Shown here piece by piece: positions 32,841 to 41,981 of a stretch of 64,000 nucleotides of DNA. This DNA is from Roseateles sp. YR242 (GTDB lineage Bacteria > Pseudomonadota > Gammaproteobacteria > Burkholderiales > Burkholderiaceae_C), in the NCBI RefSeq assembly GCF_900109745.1, contig NZ_FOAV01000001.1:434001-498000 (forward strand). The letters are read 5' to 3'. The position numbers and the translations under genes were made by a program. Under the pieces are notes generated by a model. That model was not told the DNA's origin. It saw only the letters and a list, made by a program, of their open reading frames with translations, and did not search any database. The stretch's first letter is position 1; every line of letters begins with the position of its first letter.

Positions 32841-34088
32841 ATGTTTAGACGAGAGGCTCTCGAGGGAGCGGCAACCCGGCTCCATGGCCGGATCATTCTG
32901 CCGGCCCACCTTGGGCATCATCTATTAACTGCCCTGTATGGGTCAGTGGCTGTGGCCATTGTGCTGATCCTTGCATTCGGCTCGGTCACCAAGAAGGCGG
33001 TGCTGCAAGGCGCTGTCATGCCCGCGGGCGGCGTGGTGCGCATTGTGGCACCCGCCACCGGCATCATCGTCAGCGACGGCATTGCTCAAGGTGAGCGGGT
33101 ACGACGCGGTGCGGCGCTTTTCCACATCCTGTCCGCGCAGCGGGACATGGACGAGCAGAATCCCAATGCCAATGTCGGTCGGCTCTTGATTGATCGCAGG
33201 GCAAGTCTGCAGCAGGATCGTGAACGGCTGCTTCGCCTCACCACCGAGAAAGACGCGGCGCTCGGCCGGCGCGTCACGGAGTTCAAGGCCGAGGAGCTTC
33301 AAATCGAGGACCAGATCGCTCTCCAGAGATCCAGAGTGAGGCTCCTAGAAGATTCCTTGAAGCGCACCCAAAATCTGGTGGCAGCAAACTTCCTCTCTCC
33401 GGCTCAGGCAGACACACAGCTTGCGCAACTCATCGAACAAAAGCAGCGTCTGACGGAGCTTCTACGGGCCAGGTCTCAGACACAACGCGAGCAAGCTGAG
33501 GGCTTGGCCGAAAGGACTCAACTGCAAATTCAGGCGCAGCGCGACGAGGCGTCGATCAGTCGAAGCATTTCGTCCTTGGAGCAGGAGACGGAAGAGAACC
33601 GTAGCCGCAAAGGTGCCTCAGTGGTGTCGCCGCTAGATGGAGTGCTAGCCACCCTGATGGTCAGCCCCGGCCAGCATGTCACTGCTGGGACGGTAGTGGC
33701 AGCAATGGTTGGAACAGATATCACCTTCGAGGCCGAGCTTTATGCGCCATCACGGTCGGTCGGATTTTTGCAGCCTGGTTTACCGGTCCTGTTGCGATAT
33801 CAGTCGTTCCCCCATCAGAAGTTCGGGCAGTACAGGGGAAAGATTCTGGACGTAGCGACCACCGCATTGCGCCCAGAGGATTACCAAGCCAACGGGCTCC
33901 CTGCACCCGCCTCGGCGGACATGCTCTACAGGGTGCGCGTGACGCTCGAGAGCCAGGCAGTTCAAGCCTACGGGAAATCGGCGCCTTTGCAGGCAGGCAT
34001 GGCATTGGAAGCCACCGTCGTTCTGGAAGACCGGAAGATCTACGAATGGATTCTCGATCCGATATTTTCAATGACAGGACGATTGTGA
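32841..34088 (+). CDS. HlyD-family periplasmic adaptor for bacteriocin export (CvaA-like)
   Basis: This 415-residue membrane-fusion protein has a short cytosolic N-terminus, one transmembrane helix (about 30-50, LYGSVAVAIVLILAFGSVTK), a lipoyl-type half-motif (GVVRIVAPATGIIVSDGIAQ), a long coiled coil (about 95-255, rich in Gln, Glu and Arg) and the second lipoyl half (ASVVSPLDGVLATLMVSPGQ). A beta-barrel region follows. Size and order match CvaA of colicin V export. It would link the inner-membrane exporter to a TolC-type outer channel, which is not encoded here. It ends 7 bases before the ABC exporter gene. Confidence 0.9.
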   Translation: MFRREALEGAATRLHGRIILPAHLGHHLLTALYGSVAVAIVLILAFGSVTKKAVLQGAVMPAGGVVRIVAPATGIIVSDGIAQGERVRRGAALFHILSAQRDMDEQNPNANVGRLLIDRRASLQQDRERLLRLTTEKDAALGRRVTEFKAEELQIEDQIALQRSRVRLLEDSLKRTQNLVAANFLSPAQADTQLAQLIEQKQRLTELLRARSQTQREQAEGLAERTQLQIQAQRDEASISRSISSLEQETEENRSRKGASVVSPLDGVLATLMVSPGQHVTAGTVVAAMVGTDITFEAELYAPSRSVGFLQPGLPVLLRYQSFPHQKFGQYRGKILDVATTALRPEDYQANGLPAPASADMLYRVRVTLESQAVQAYGKSAPLQAGMALEATVVLEDRKIYEWILDPIFSMTGRL

Positions 34089-34095
34089 GCGAAGC

Positions 34096-36255
34096 ATGAT
34101 GGCCCTGTTGAATCTGAATTTCTGGCAGCGCCAATCTCTGCCAATCATTCTTCAAACCGAATCGGCCGAGTGCGGGTTGGCATGCCTCTGCATGATTGCC
34201 TCGTTCTGGGGACGGCGAATGGACCTACGCACGCTACGGTCCCGCTACCCGGTGTCGCTCAAGGGCGCCACTTTGAAGCAGCTGATGAGTACCGCAAGCG
34301 AAATCCAGTTGGTTTCAAGGCCCCTGAAGCTGGACATGAGCTATCTACCTTCATTAAAGACTCCATGCATCCTCTTCTGGGACTTGAACCATTTTGTGGT
34401 GCTCAAGGAGGTCCGTCGCCAAGCAGCCGTTATTCACGATCCCCGCATCGGAAGCCGAACGCTTACGCTTGACGAGGTGTCGTCGCACTTCACTGGAGTG
34501 GCCCTCGAGCTTAGTCCGACGTCGGATTTTCATTCAAAGGACGAGCGTCAGTCCGTCACCCTCAGATCGCTGATTGGAAATGTCACGGGCCTGAAGCGAG
34601 GGCTTGCGCAGACCCTCGTTCTGGGGGTGTCATTGCAGGTCTGTGCCCTGGTTTCGCCGTTCTACATGCAATGGATGGTGGACGAGGCCCTTGTCGCCCA
34701 GGACCGTGATCTCGCCGCGGTGCTTGCGCTCGGATTCCTGGCCCTGCTAGCTACTCAGTCACTCATGACGGCGTTTCGAAGCTGGCTCATTTCGCTGCTG
34801 GCGGCGAACTTCAATTTCCAGTGGCTCGGCAACGCGTTTTCACACCTGATGCTTCTGCCGCTATCGTATTTCGAAAAGCGGCACCTCGGCGACATTGTTT
34901 CCAGGTTCGGTTCAATCCAGACAATTCAAAAGTCCATCACCACACAAGCGATAGAGGCCGTTGTGGACGGGATATTGGTGACTTGCGTTGCCACCCTGAT
35001 GCTGCTGTACAGTCCCGCGCTGACGGTGGTTTCCTGCCTCACCGTCGCCGTATACGCCACAATACGTTCGCTGTTGTTCCGCTCCATGCGCGCGGCGACA
35101 GCCGAGCAAATTCTGCACGCTGCCAAGCAGCAGACCCAGTTACTGGAGTCCGCTAGAGGGGTTCAGGCCATACGCCTGTTTGATAAGGTCGAGGAGCGGC
35201 GCGCGAGTTGGCTCAGCGCACTTGCTGATCAAACCAACGCTGAACTGCGAATCTCTCGACTGACGGTGTCTTACCAAGCTGGTAACAACATACTGTTTGG
35301 CGCTGAGCGCATCGGCATCATCTGGTATGCAGCCGTTCTGGTGATGCAGGGACAGCTGTCCGTTGGCATGATGCTTGCGTTCTTGAGCTACAAGGACCAA
35401 TTCAGTCAACGTATCGCGTCCCTGGTCGATAAAGCCTTCGACTTCCGCATGATGCGTCTGCATGCCGAGCGCGTGGCCGATATCGTGCATACGGCACCGG
35501 AACGGATGCTAGCCGTCACTCAGGTCGCGAGCATTGATTACGCCAGCGCCGACGTGGAGTTCCGAAACGTGAGCTTTAGATACGGGGTTGGAGAGGCGCC
35601 GGTGCTTGACGGCATCAGTTTGACGATCAAGGCAGGCCAAAGCGTGGTGTTCACCGGGCCATCCGGGTGCGGGAAAACGACCTTGGTGAAACTGCTTCTA
35701 GGTCTGCTGGAGCCCTCCGAGGGAGAGATTTTGGTGGGCGGGGTACCTCTGAATCGCGCTGGTTTGCAACGCTGGCGCGCCGCCGTCGGCGCCGTGATGC
35801 AAGAGGACGGATTGTTTGCCGGGTCTATCGCGGACAACATCTCGTTCTTCGATGCCGAGTCTTCAGCGGAGCGAGTCGCGGCAGCGGCCAAAAGAGCATC
35901 GCTTCATGCTGAGATCGCCTCCATGCCCATGGCATACAACACGTTGATTGGAGATCTTGGATCCGGTCTCTCCGGCGGGCAGCGGCAGCGTCTATTGCTG
36001 GCAAGGGCTTTTTACAAGGATCCCAGAATTTTGGTACTCGATGAGGCCACCAGCCATTTGGATATTTGGAATGAGCAGGCTGTCAACCAGTCGATTCAGC
36101 AGGCGAGGTTGACACGCATCATGGTGGCGCACCGCCCAGAGACCATTACGATGGCTGAGCGAGTCGTCGTGCTTCATGCTGGGAAGGTGCTAGAGGACGT
36201 TATTCGAGACCAACAGCCGGCCGTCATGGAGCCAGGGTTGCATGTGGCAAGCTGA
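34096..36255 (+). CDS. Peptidase-containing ABC transporter (C39, bacteriocin exporter, CvaB-like)
   Basis: This 719-residue exporter both cuts double-glycine leaders and exports the core peptide. The N-terminal C39 peptidase has C26 in QTESAECGLACLCM, H99 in FWDLNHFVVLK and D115 in VIHDPRIG, so the catalytic set is complete. The six-helix transmembrane domain follows (about 155-440). The ATPase domain has Walker A GPSGCGKTTLVK (about 521-530), signature LSGGQRQRLLLARAF, Walker B ILVLDEATSHLD and the switch His in MVAHRPE. It is directly downstream of the HlyD-type gene, forming the export pair for the precursor at 31419. A small part of the stop region is followed by 65 bases of non-coding sequence. 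Confidence 0.93.
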   Translation: MMALLNLNFWQRQSLPIILQTESAECGLACLCMIASFWGRRMDLRTLRSRYPVSLKGATLKQLMSTASEIQLVSRPLKLDMSYLPSLKTPCILFWDLNHFVVLKEVRRQAAVIHDPRIGSRTLTLDEVSSHFTGVALELSPTSDFHSKDERQSVTLRSLIGNVTGLKRGLAQTLVLGVSLQVCALVSPFYMQWMVDEALVAQDRDLAAVLALGFLALLATQSLMTAFRSWLISLLAANFNFQWLGNAFSHLMLLPLSYFEKRHLGDIVSRFGSIQTIQKSITTQAIEAVVDGILVTCVATLMLLYSPALTVVSCLTVAVYATIRSLLFRSMRAATAEQILHAAKQQTQLLESARGVQAIRLFDKVEERRASWLSALADQTNAELRISRLTVSYQAGNNILFGAERIGIIWYAAVLVMQGQLSVGMMLAFLSYKDQFSQRIASLVDKAFDFRMMRLHAERVADIVHTAPERMLAVTQVASIDYASADVEFRNVSFRYGVGEAPVLDGISLTIKAGQSVVFTGPSGCGKTTLVKLLLGLLEPSEGEILVGGVPLNRAGLQRWRAAVGAVMQEDGLFAGSIADNISFFDAESSAERVAAAAKRASLHAEIASMPMAYNTLIGDLGSGLSGGQRQRLLLARAFYKDPRILVLDEATSHLDIWNEQAVNQSIQQARLTRIMVAHRPETITMAERVVVLHAGKVLEDVIRDQQPAVMEPGLHVAS

Positions 36256-36482
36256 GAAGCGCCTGCGGGCCCTTCCTTCAACGTCCACATTGGCGACATC
36301 GCAAGCCGCAGCTATATGCGTTGATCACCGGTTTCGGCTTTCATGAGCGCGTATCGCTGCGGGTGCCACTCGCCGGAGGGGTACTGCCCCCCAACTTTGG
36401 CCCTCGGGCGGGTTTGAACACGCACCAGCGTTTGCACCCGTCGTGGCGAGAGGTTCCAACGCCGCAGGCTGCTGAAACGCAC

Positions 36483-38837
36483 ATGAAACGCCCAGATTTG
36501 ACAATGGGTCCAACGGACCCCAACCCGCTCACGCGTTGGACATTTGGGGGGCATTGCCTGCCACGCCTGGAGCCCAGTTTGAACTTCTCGTCGTCTGAAA
36601 GTCTCTTCGAGGCACTGTCCAAATCACTCGACCATCCCTCGGACCTCCCGGCTGCGCTGAGCCGTCGCCGCCTGGTACAGGGCCTGGTGGCGGCCCCGTT
36701 CATCTCTGGCCTTTCCGGGCTTTCAGCCTGCGGCGGCAAGGCACATGAGAAGGATGCGGACGCGAGCGATCCCAACACCGGCGGCTCCGACACCACACCA
36801 CCCGTGAGCGTGAGCCTGGACAACCAGGTGGAAGACACCACATTGCCCACCGTCTCCACGCTGGTTCACCCAGGCCTGCTTCACACCCAGGCTGACTTTG
36901 TGCGCATGCGGGAAAAGGTGGCCGCTGGCGCCAGCCCCTGGATCGAAGGCTGGAATGCCCTGCTGGCCAGTGGCTATGCGTCGGCCACGGCCACACCGCG
37001 CCCCTTGGCCACGGTGATTCGCGGTGGCGACGGCAGCAACTTCGCGCAGATGTACATCGACATCGCGCGCACCTATCAGCTTGCGCTGCGCTGGCAGGTC
37101 ACGGGCGACACGCTTTACGCTGACAAGGCGGTCGAGTTCCTGAATGCCTGGTCGTCCACGATGACCGCACTCACCGGCAATGCGGACCGCTTCCTCGCTG
37201 CAGGCATCTACGGCTATGAATGGGCCAATGCCGCAGAACTCATGCGCAGCTATCCGGGATGGGCGGCAGCGGACATCCAGTCCTTCCAGAACCTCTTGTC
37301 CGGCATCTTCTATCCCCTCTCCCACGATTTCCTGATCAACCACAACGGGTCGGAGATCACCAACTACTGGGCCAATTGGGACCTCTGCGCCATCTCGGCC
37401 ATCTTCGCGATTGGCGTCTTCTGCGACAAACCCGACTACTGCAACGAGGCGCTTGCCTACTACACCGGTGGCAGAGGCAACGGCAGCGCTGCACACAACG
37501 TGTATGTGCTCCATCCCGGGCATCTGGGCCAATGGCAGGAAAGTGGCCGCGACCAGGGCCATTCCACGCTGGGCATTGCATTGGTGGGCGCGCTCGCTGA
37601 AATGGCCTGGAACCAAGGCATCGACCTGTATGGCTTCCGGAACAACCGCCTGCTGGCGGGCGCCGAATACGTGGCCAAAACCAACTTGGCGGACGCCGCC
37701 GGCAACACCTATGTGGTGCCCTACGCCCCCTACGCCAACCGGCAAGGTCAGACCACGGACATCTCCAGCAGCGGACGCCCTTTCTACCGGCCGTGCTGGG
37801 AGTCCGTCTACAACCACTACACCAAGCGCAAGGGCCTTGCGGCCCCCTGGGTGACGGCGATGACGCTGGGGCATCAACCAGAAGGAAACACGGCCGGCGA
37901 CCAACTCGGTTTTGGCACGCTCTCGTTTTCTCGTGATGCGTATGCCGAGGCCCTGGCGCCCAGCGGGTTGCGGGGATGCCTGCGTGAAGGGCAGGTGCTG
38001 CTGTCCTGGTGGGGGTGCACCACGGCCACCAGCTACAAGGTCAAGCGTGCTGCGTCCGCATCGGGGCCGTTCACCACCATTGGCAGCGTGACGGAGTTGC
38101 TCACCTATCCCGATGCCGTGGCCAACGGCACCTGGTATTACGCGGTCAGCGCCGTCACGCCGTCCGGAGAGACGGCAGATTCGAAGGCGATCCGGATCGT
38201 CACTCCGGTCGAAGCGCGTGTGGTGCTGCCGCTGACAGGGAACGCGAATGACACCAGCGGGGCGGGCAGCCATGGCACGCTCAATGGTGGCACCGCATGG
38301 GGTGCCGGCCGGGGTAGCGCCCAAGCATTGCAACTGGACGGTACCAACGGCTACCTCTCTCTGCCCAACGGCATCATGGCCGCGCTTGGGGACTTTTCCA
38401 TTTCGACCTGGGTCTACTGGAACAGTGCCGTCCCATTCACACGCGTGTTTGACTTCGGAAGCAGTGACATCGCGTATCTGGCGCTGATACCGAAAGACGG
38501 CGCAGGTGTCATGCGATGCACATTGACGGGCACCACCGGCTGGGGTGAGCAGAGCATCGTGGCCTCCTCCGCACTACCCACGGGCCGTTGGGTTCACGTT
38601 GCCGTGACCTTGTCAGGCACGGTAGGCAAGCTGTACCTGGACGGGGCTGAAGTGGGTAGCGGAAGCGGCATCACGTTCGCGCCATTCCAGATGGGAACCA
38701 CCGTTCAGAACTGGATCGGCCGTTCGCAATATGCGGCGGACCCCTTCTTCAACGGCAGACTGCAGGACTTCCGGATCCACGCGGGGGCGTTGACGGCGGC
38801 CGATGTCGCGGCGATGGCGGCCGTGGCAGCAGGCTGA
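36483..38837 (+). CDS. Tat-exported lipoprotein: alginate-lyase-like domain, Fn3-like and LamG domains
   Basis: From the ATG at 36483 this is a 784-residue protein. A long N-terminal region leads to a twin-arginine signal (SRRRLVQGLVAAPFISGLSG) and a lipobox LSAC, so it is probably Tat-exported and lipid-anchored. The catalytic region (about residues 115-500) looks like the alginate lyase family PF05426: VHPGLLHTQADFVRMREKVA, NHNGSEITNYWANW and WQESGRDQGHSTLG, with Asn, His and Tyr candidates. A fibronectin-III-like segment follows (about 520-590), then a LamG/concanavalin-type carbohydrate-binding domain (about 590-780). It probably degrades an acidic polysaccharide such as alginate or glucuronan. 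The exact substrate is not readable. Confidence 0.85.
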   Translation: MKRPDLTMGPTDPNPLTRWTFGGHCLPRLEPSLNFSSSESLFEALSKSLDHPSDLPAALSRRRLVQGLVAAPFISGLSGLSACGGKAHEKDADASDPNTGGSDTTPPVSVSLDNQVEDTTLPTVSTLVHPGLLHTQADFVRMREKVAAGASPWIEGWNALLASGYASATATPRPLATVIRGGDGSNFAQMYIDIARTYQLALRWQVTGDTLYADKAVEFLNAWSSTMTALTGNADRFLAAGIYGYEWANAAELMRSYPGWAAADIQSFQNLLSGIFYPLSHDFLINHNGSEITNYWANWDLCAISAIFAIGVFCDKPDYCNEALAYYTGGRGNGSAAHNVYVLHPGHLGQWQESGRDQGHSTLGIALVGALAEMAWNQGIDLYGFRNNRLLAGAEYVAKTNLADAAGNTYVVPYAPYANRQGQTTDISSSGRPFYRPCWESVYNHYTKRKGLAAPWVTAMTLGHQPEGNTAGDQLGFGTLSFSRDAYAEALAPSGLRGCLREGQVLLSWWGCTTATSYKVKRAASASGPFTTIGSVTELLTYPDAVANGTWYYAVSAVTPSGETADSKAIRIVTPVEARVVLPLTGNANDTSGAGSHGTLNGGTAWGAGRGSAQALQLDGTNGYLSLPNGIMAALGDFSISTWVYWNSAVPFTRVFDFGSSDIAYLALIPKDGAGVMRCTLTGTTGWGEQSIVASSALPTGRWVHVAVTLSGTVGKLYLDGAEVGSGSGITFAPFQMGTTVQNWIGRSQYAADPFFNGRLQDFRIHAGALTAADVAAMAAVAAG

Positions 38838-38928
38838 ACGCGAAAGGCCTGCGCAGCGGCTCTGGTCCGGGCTTAGACCCAAGCTTGAACTCCAGGGCAC
38901 CGGCCACGCGCACTGCCGCAACAAGCCT

Positions 38929-39414
38929 CTACGGCTTCAGGAACTCGTTCTCCACCCACGCGGAGGCACTCGCCTCGCTCAGCCGGAAACTGGCCGGCAC
39001 GCGGACCTGGGCGATCTGTTCGCCCTCGTCGTTAACGGCGCTCAGCAGCGCGTAGGGGTTGTCCTCATCGGGCACGATGTCCAGCAGGACCTGGATACGA
39101 CCCGAGGCGGTATCCAGCTTGAGGCTCTTGTGCAGCTTGGCATGCAGTTGCTGCTCATGGCGACGCAAGACCTCGGAGGCCGTCTTCACCAGCGTGTGGA
39201 AGGCGGCAGCATCCAGCGGCTTGGGGTTCTTCTTGTCCCGGCCCATGGTCCAGGGGCCGACCAGTGCGGGTTCGGCCTGCCCTGCCAGCGTCATGGCCAC
39301 AGCCCAGCCATCGTCGTCTTCATTCTTGATCACCTGTGCGGTCCAGCGCTCATCTCGCCACAGCCGTGGCTCCTGGATGGTGGTGACTTCGTCGTCGGAA
39401 AGATTCGTACTCAT
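38929..39414 (-). CDS. Conserved hypothetical protein, about 161 residues
   Basis: The start at 39414 (MSTNLSDDEVTTIQEPRLWR) fits well; the longer frame has no supporting features. The protein is soluble, with no signal or membrane segment, and mixes charged helices (AAFHTLVKTASEVLRRHEQQ) with beta-strands (GRIQVLLDIVPDEDNPYALL). I recognise no family. It lies 63 bases downstream of the DUF7660-type gene on the same strand and may form an operon with it. GC content matches the chromosome. Confidence 0.7.
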   Translation of the reverse strand: MSTNLSDDEVTTIQEPRLWRDERWTAQVIKNEDDDGWAVAMTLAGQAEPALVGPWTMGRDKKNPKPLDAAAFHTLVKTASEVLRRHEQQLHAKLHKSLKLDTASGRIQVLLDIVPDEDNPYALLSAVNDEGEQIAQVRVPASFRLSEASASAWVENEFLKP

Positions 39415-39477
39415 GCTGGGGAAGGTAACACGTCCGGTTGTGGCCCACCGTGCGGCTCGAGTGAGCCCCACGGTGCG

Positions 39478-39774
39478 CTATTCGTAGTACTTGCCCGCCA
39501 ACAGCACATCCGCCATGCGCCGCCACGGGTTGGCAGGCTTCTCGTAGCGAGGCAGCCCATGGGTGGATGCTTGACCCCAGGTGGCCGCTGCATCAAGAAA
39601 CGCACCCAAGGTGCCGTTCTCCCAGCCCAATCCCTCGGACCCATACGGATTGGAGGGCTGCCCGGTCTCGGCGTCGTGGTCCGCCCCCCAGTCAGTCGCC
39701 AGTGCGGCCAGGAAGCGCAGAAATCCCGCTTCGTCCTCGACCTTCTCGGCCAGTGCATGCAAGTCCATGGTCAT
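39478..39774 (-). CDS. DUF7660-type small protein
   Basis: This soluble 98-residue protein has a helical start (LHALAEKVEDEAGFLRFLAA) and a conserved middle (LGWENGTLGAFLDAAATWG) that matches small bacterial proteins grouped as DUF7660, which occur in many immunity-like settings. The C-terminus (NPWRRMADVLLAGKYYE) also fits. Function unknown. It starts just ahead of the hypothetical gene at 38929-39414. Confidence 0.7.
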   Translation of the reverse strand: MTMDLHALAEKVEDEAGFLRFLAALATDWGADHDAETGQPSNPYGSEGLGWENGTLGAFLDAAATWGQASTHGLPRYEKPANPWRRMADVLLAGKYYE

Positions 39775-40028
39775 CGGTGTTCGTCCTTTCGCGCAGCATC
39801 ATCGCGCGGGGCCGCGCCGGGGTGGATCACCCGGGAGAGCCTTGTTGTGGTCCATACACACCCGCATGGGAGAGTGGCGAGCCGGCGGCGCCCCACGTAA
39901 ACGTGACTCGCAACGGCACGGATGCTACTGTATAAACAGACAGCAAATGAGGCCCTACCCTTCATTGCCAGCCACGCATCGGCCTGATGGGCGCCGAAAC
40001 CCTGTCCCCCTCCAGAGAACTGCCCGCC

Positions 40029-40547
40029 ATGACGCATCACCGCCCCCGTCGAGCACTGTGTTCCTTCGCCTTGGTGGTGGCTGGCCTGCTCGCTCAGGCT
40101 GCCATCGCCGCCGAAGCGCCCCCCACCCTTTCACCCGCCGCCACCATGACTCAGACCGCCAAAGGCACCTTCGAAGTCCAACTCAACAATGCGCCCGCAG
40201 CTGAAGGCACGGAGGCCGCCAAGATCGGCCGCATGTCAATACGCAAGCAATTGCACGGGGACCTGGAAGGCACCAGCCTCGGTGAGATGCTGGCCGTTCG
40301 GTCATCCGTTGCAGGGTCAGCTGGTTATGTCGCGATGGAACGCGTCGAAGCCACACTGGCCGGGCGCACCGGCAGCTTCGTGCTGATGCATCTCGGTGAA
40401 ATGAACCGCGGCCAGCAGCGCTTGACGGTGCAGGTGATCCCCGACTCCGCCACCGGAGAACTGGTCGGCCTGAGCGGCACCTTCAGCATCGACATCAAGG
40501 ACGGCAAGCACTTCTACGAGTTCCGCTATCAATTGCCGACGCACTGA
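40029..40547 (+). CDS. DUF3224 family exported protein
   Basis: This 172-residue protein starts at the ATG at 40029 (MTHHRPRRALCSFALVVAGL), with a signal peptide ending near QAAIAAE. The mature part matches the DUF3224 family: AKGTFEVQLNN, GDLEGTSLGEML, SAGYVAMERVEATLAGRTGS and FVLMHLGEMNRGQQRL, a beta-barrel-like fold related to allene oxide cyclase-type folds. Catalytic function is unknown. Most relatives lack a signal peptide, so the exported form is notable. It ends 17 bases from the convergent hipA-type remnant. Confidence 0.85.
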   Translation: MTHHRPRRALCSFALVVAGLLAQAAIAAEAPPTLSPAATMTQTAKGTFEVQLNNAPAAEGTEAAKIGRMSIRKQLHGDLEGTSLGEMLAVRSSVAGSAGYVAMERVEATLAGRTGSFVLMHLGEMNRGQQRLTVQVIPDSATGELVGLSGTFSIDIKDGKHFYEFRYQLPTH

Positions 40548-40564
40548 GTCCTGAGTTGCAGCTC

Positions 40565-41121
40565 CTATCGGTCAAACGTGGACAGGAAAAGCTTGGCTTC
40601 TTTCTCGATGATCTCGTGAAGGCCCGGCACCTTACTTGTCATATGCGCAAGGTCCTTCAGTGTTTCCAGGACTATGAAGGCCAATTGAACAACTCTTGCC
40701 TTGAGCTGAGTTCTCGGGAACCGCGCGCCGCAAGCAGATCTGCCAAGCGCTCGCCCTGCCTGGCGTTGGTTTGGGGCCGTACGCCCTGCCCATCAACGGC
40801 AAACCGCAGGCGACCGATAGGGGCCTGGGATCCGAGGACACTCAGCAGCAAGAGCGGGTCCATCCCGCTGGACTTGGCAAGACGATTTCGCAACTGCTCA
40901 AGCACAAACCCTTCCGGAAGGTTCATGTGAAAAATCGGATGCAGTTGCGCACTCTCGTACGGTCGGGCCCGCAGAGGCATGGTCAGTGACGGCGCGACCG
41001 ACGGTATGGCTTGCGGCGAAAACGTGAAGAGGTAGTTCCCGTCACGTCGAAGGAAGCCAGATTCGCCTTCCGGTGCCGTCACCCTCAGTTGCGCTCCGCT
41101 GGACGAGAGCTGCTCAGCCAT
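40565..41121 (-). pseudogene. Truncated hipA-type gene (N-terminal subdomain only) with decayed distal part
   Basis: From the ATG at 41121 (MAEQLSSSGAQ, GGAG in front) the frame encodes about 110 residues typical of the HipA N-terminal subdomain: FTFSPQAIPSVAPSLTMPLR, IFHMNLPEGFVLEQLRNRLA and VLGSQAPIGRLRF. It then runs through SRELSSRQELFNWPS to a stop at 40672. The kinase core with its nucleotide-binding loop is absent. Another frame continues past the stop to 40565 and reads IVLETLKDLAHMTSKVPG, suggesting a deletion plus frameshift. The remaining N-part resembles HipS of tripartite HipBST systems, so residual function as an antitoxin-like partner cannot be excluded. Confidence 0.7.
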
Positions 41122-41380
41122 ACTGATCTCCAAGCAGTTCTCTGATTTCGTCCAGTGTCGGCCGCTGCTGAGGAACTACGCGCATCTCGCCACCCATGGC
41201 GGCTGCCGCGCGAGCATATGCCGCAACGGAAACGCCGGGCTTTCCCGCCTCGATCTGCACGATCTTCAGTCGGGGAAGGTTGGCCATTTTTGCCAGTTCC
41301 ACTTGTGTATAGCCCCGCTCAAGTCGCATCGACTTGAGCGAGGCAGCGAGATGAAGAAGTCCGGTTTCGTAGTCTGCCAT
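41114..41380 (-). CDS. HipB-like XRE-family regulator
   Basis: This 88-residue DNA-binding protein from the ATG at 41380 (MADYETGLLHLAASLK) has one XRE helix-turn-helix: LKSMRLERGYTQVELAKMAN followed by LPRLKIVQIEAGKPGVSVAA. The C-terminal tail RPTLDEIRELLGDQYG is of the HipB type. It overlaps the downstream hipA-type gene by 8 bases, the usual antitoxin-toxin coupling. With the kinase partner truncated it may only autoregulate. Local DNA near its start is AT-rich (GTATCGTAAAAGATAC-like), possibly its operator. Confidence 0.85.
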   Translation of the reverse strand: MADYETGLLHLAASLKSMRLERGYTQVELAKMANLPRLKIVQIEAGKPGVSVAAYARAAAAMGGEMRVVPQQRPTLDEIRELLGDQYG

Positions 41381-41382
41381 AT

Positions 41383-41400
41383 GTATCGTAAAAGATACTT
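41383..41400. promoter_or_regulatory. Inverted repeat before hipB (operator candidate)
   Basis: GTATCG-TAAA-AGATAC at 41383-41399 forms an imperfect dyad (GTATC ... GATAC) 3-20 bases from the hipB start codon. HipB-type regulators bind short dyads of this kind with their promoters. No promoter hexamers were assigned. Confidence 0.45.
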
Positions 41401-41624
41401 TCCAGGCAAGAAGTATGGATTTCAATACTTTATACGTCAAGCGAGCAGCCGCATCCCGCGGCAGACGACGGTGCTCAGAAACAAGTGGTGGGTGGCGCGC
41501 ACAACCTGCTGAGGGCGCCAGTAGTTCGGGATCTCGGAAGCACGCTTGCGTGCACTGGTGCTGTCACTGCTCCGCAAGCGTCAGGCAAGGGGTTGAGCTT
41601 GACCCCCGGCGACACATCGCCCGC

Positions 41625-41882
41625 TCAGGCTGACGTCCCCTTATCGCCCCAGCGCCAGCGCGGTGGCTCGCCCTTGAGATAACAGATGCCCAGAAGGATG
41701 GCGGTCACCAGACCCACATAGGCCAGGAAGCCCCAGTGCGAGTCGCTGGGCGGGAAAACAAACACCCCCGCCACCAGCAGCACCACGAAGCCCAGCAGCG
41801 TGACCTGGCCTTGCCAGATGGTCGGAAATCCCCATCCCCAGCCGTAACGCTTCGCCGGGAACCAATAGCGATTGCCTGCCAT
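41625..41882 (-). CDS. Small two-helix membrane protein, hypothetical
   Basis: This 85-residue protein has a Trp/Tyr-rich N-terminus (RYWFPAKRYGWGWGFPTIWQ) and two transmembrane helices (about 26-44 and 52-68), ending in a charged Trp-rich tail (PPRWRWGDKG). Similar short proteins with 'YGWGWG' are common in proteobacteria and have no assigned function. It lies about 100 bases from the end of the MFS gene on the same strand, and could be read as a separate small transcript. Confidence 0.75.
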   Translation of the reverse strand: MAGNRYWFPAKRYGWGWGFPTIWQGQVTLLGFVVLLVAGVFVFPPSDSHWGFLAYVGLVTAILLGICYLKGEPPRWRWGDKGTSA

Positions 41883-41981
41883 GAGCCTCTCCTTTCGCGG
41901 CCGAGTCTACGCGCATTGGCATCAAGACGGCATCAAAGGGGATCCCGGCGTTTGGCCATCGCCTTCACCGCAAAAGCCCCC

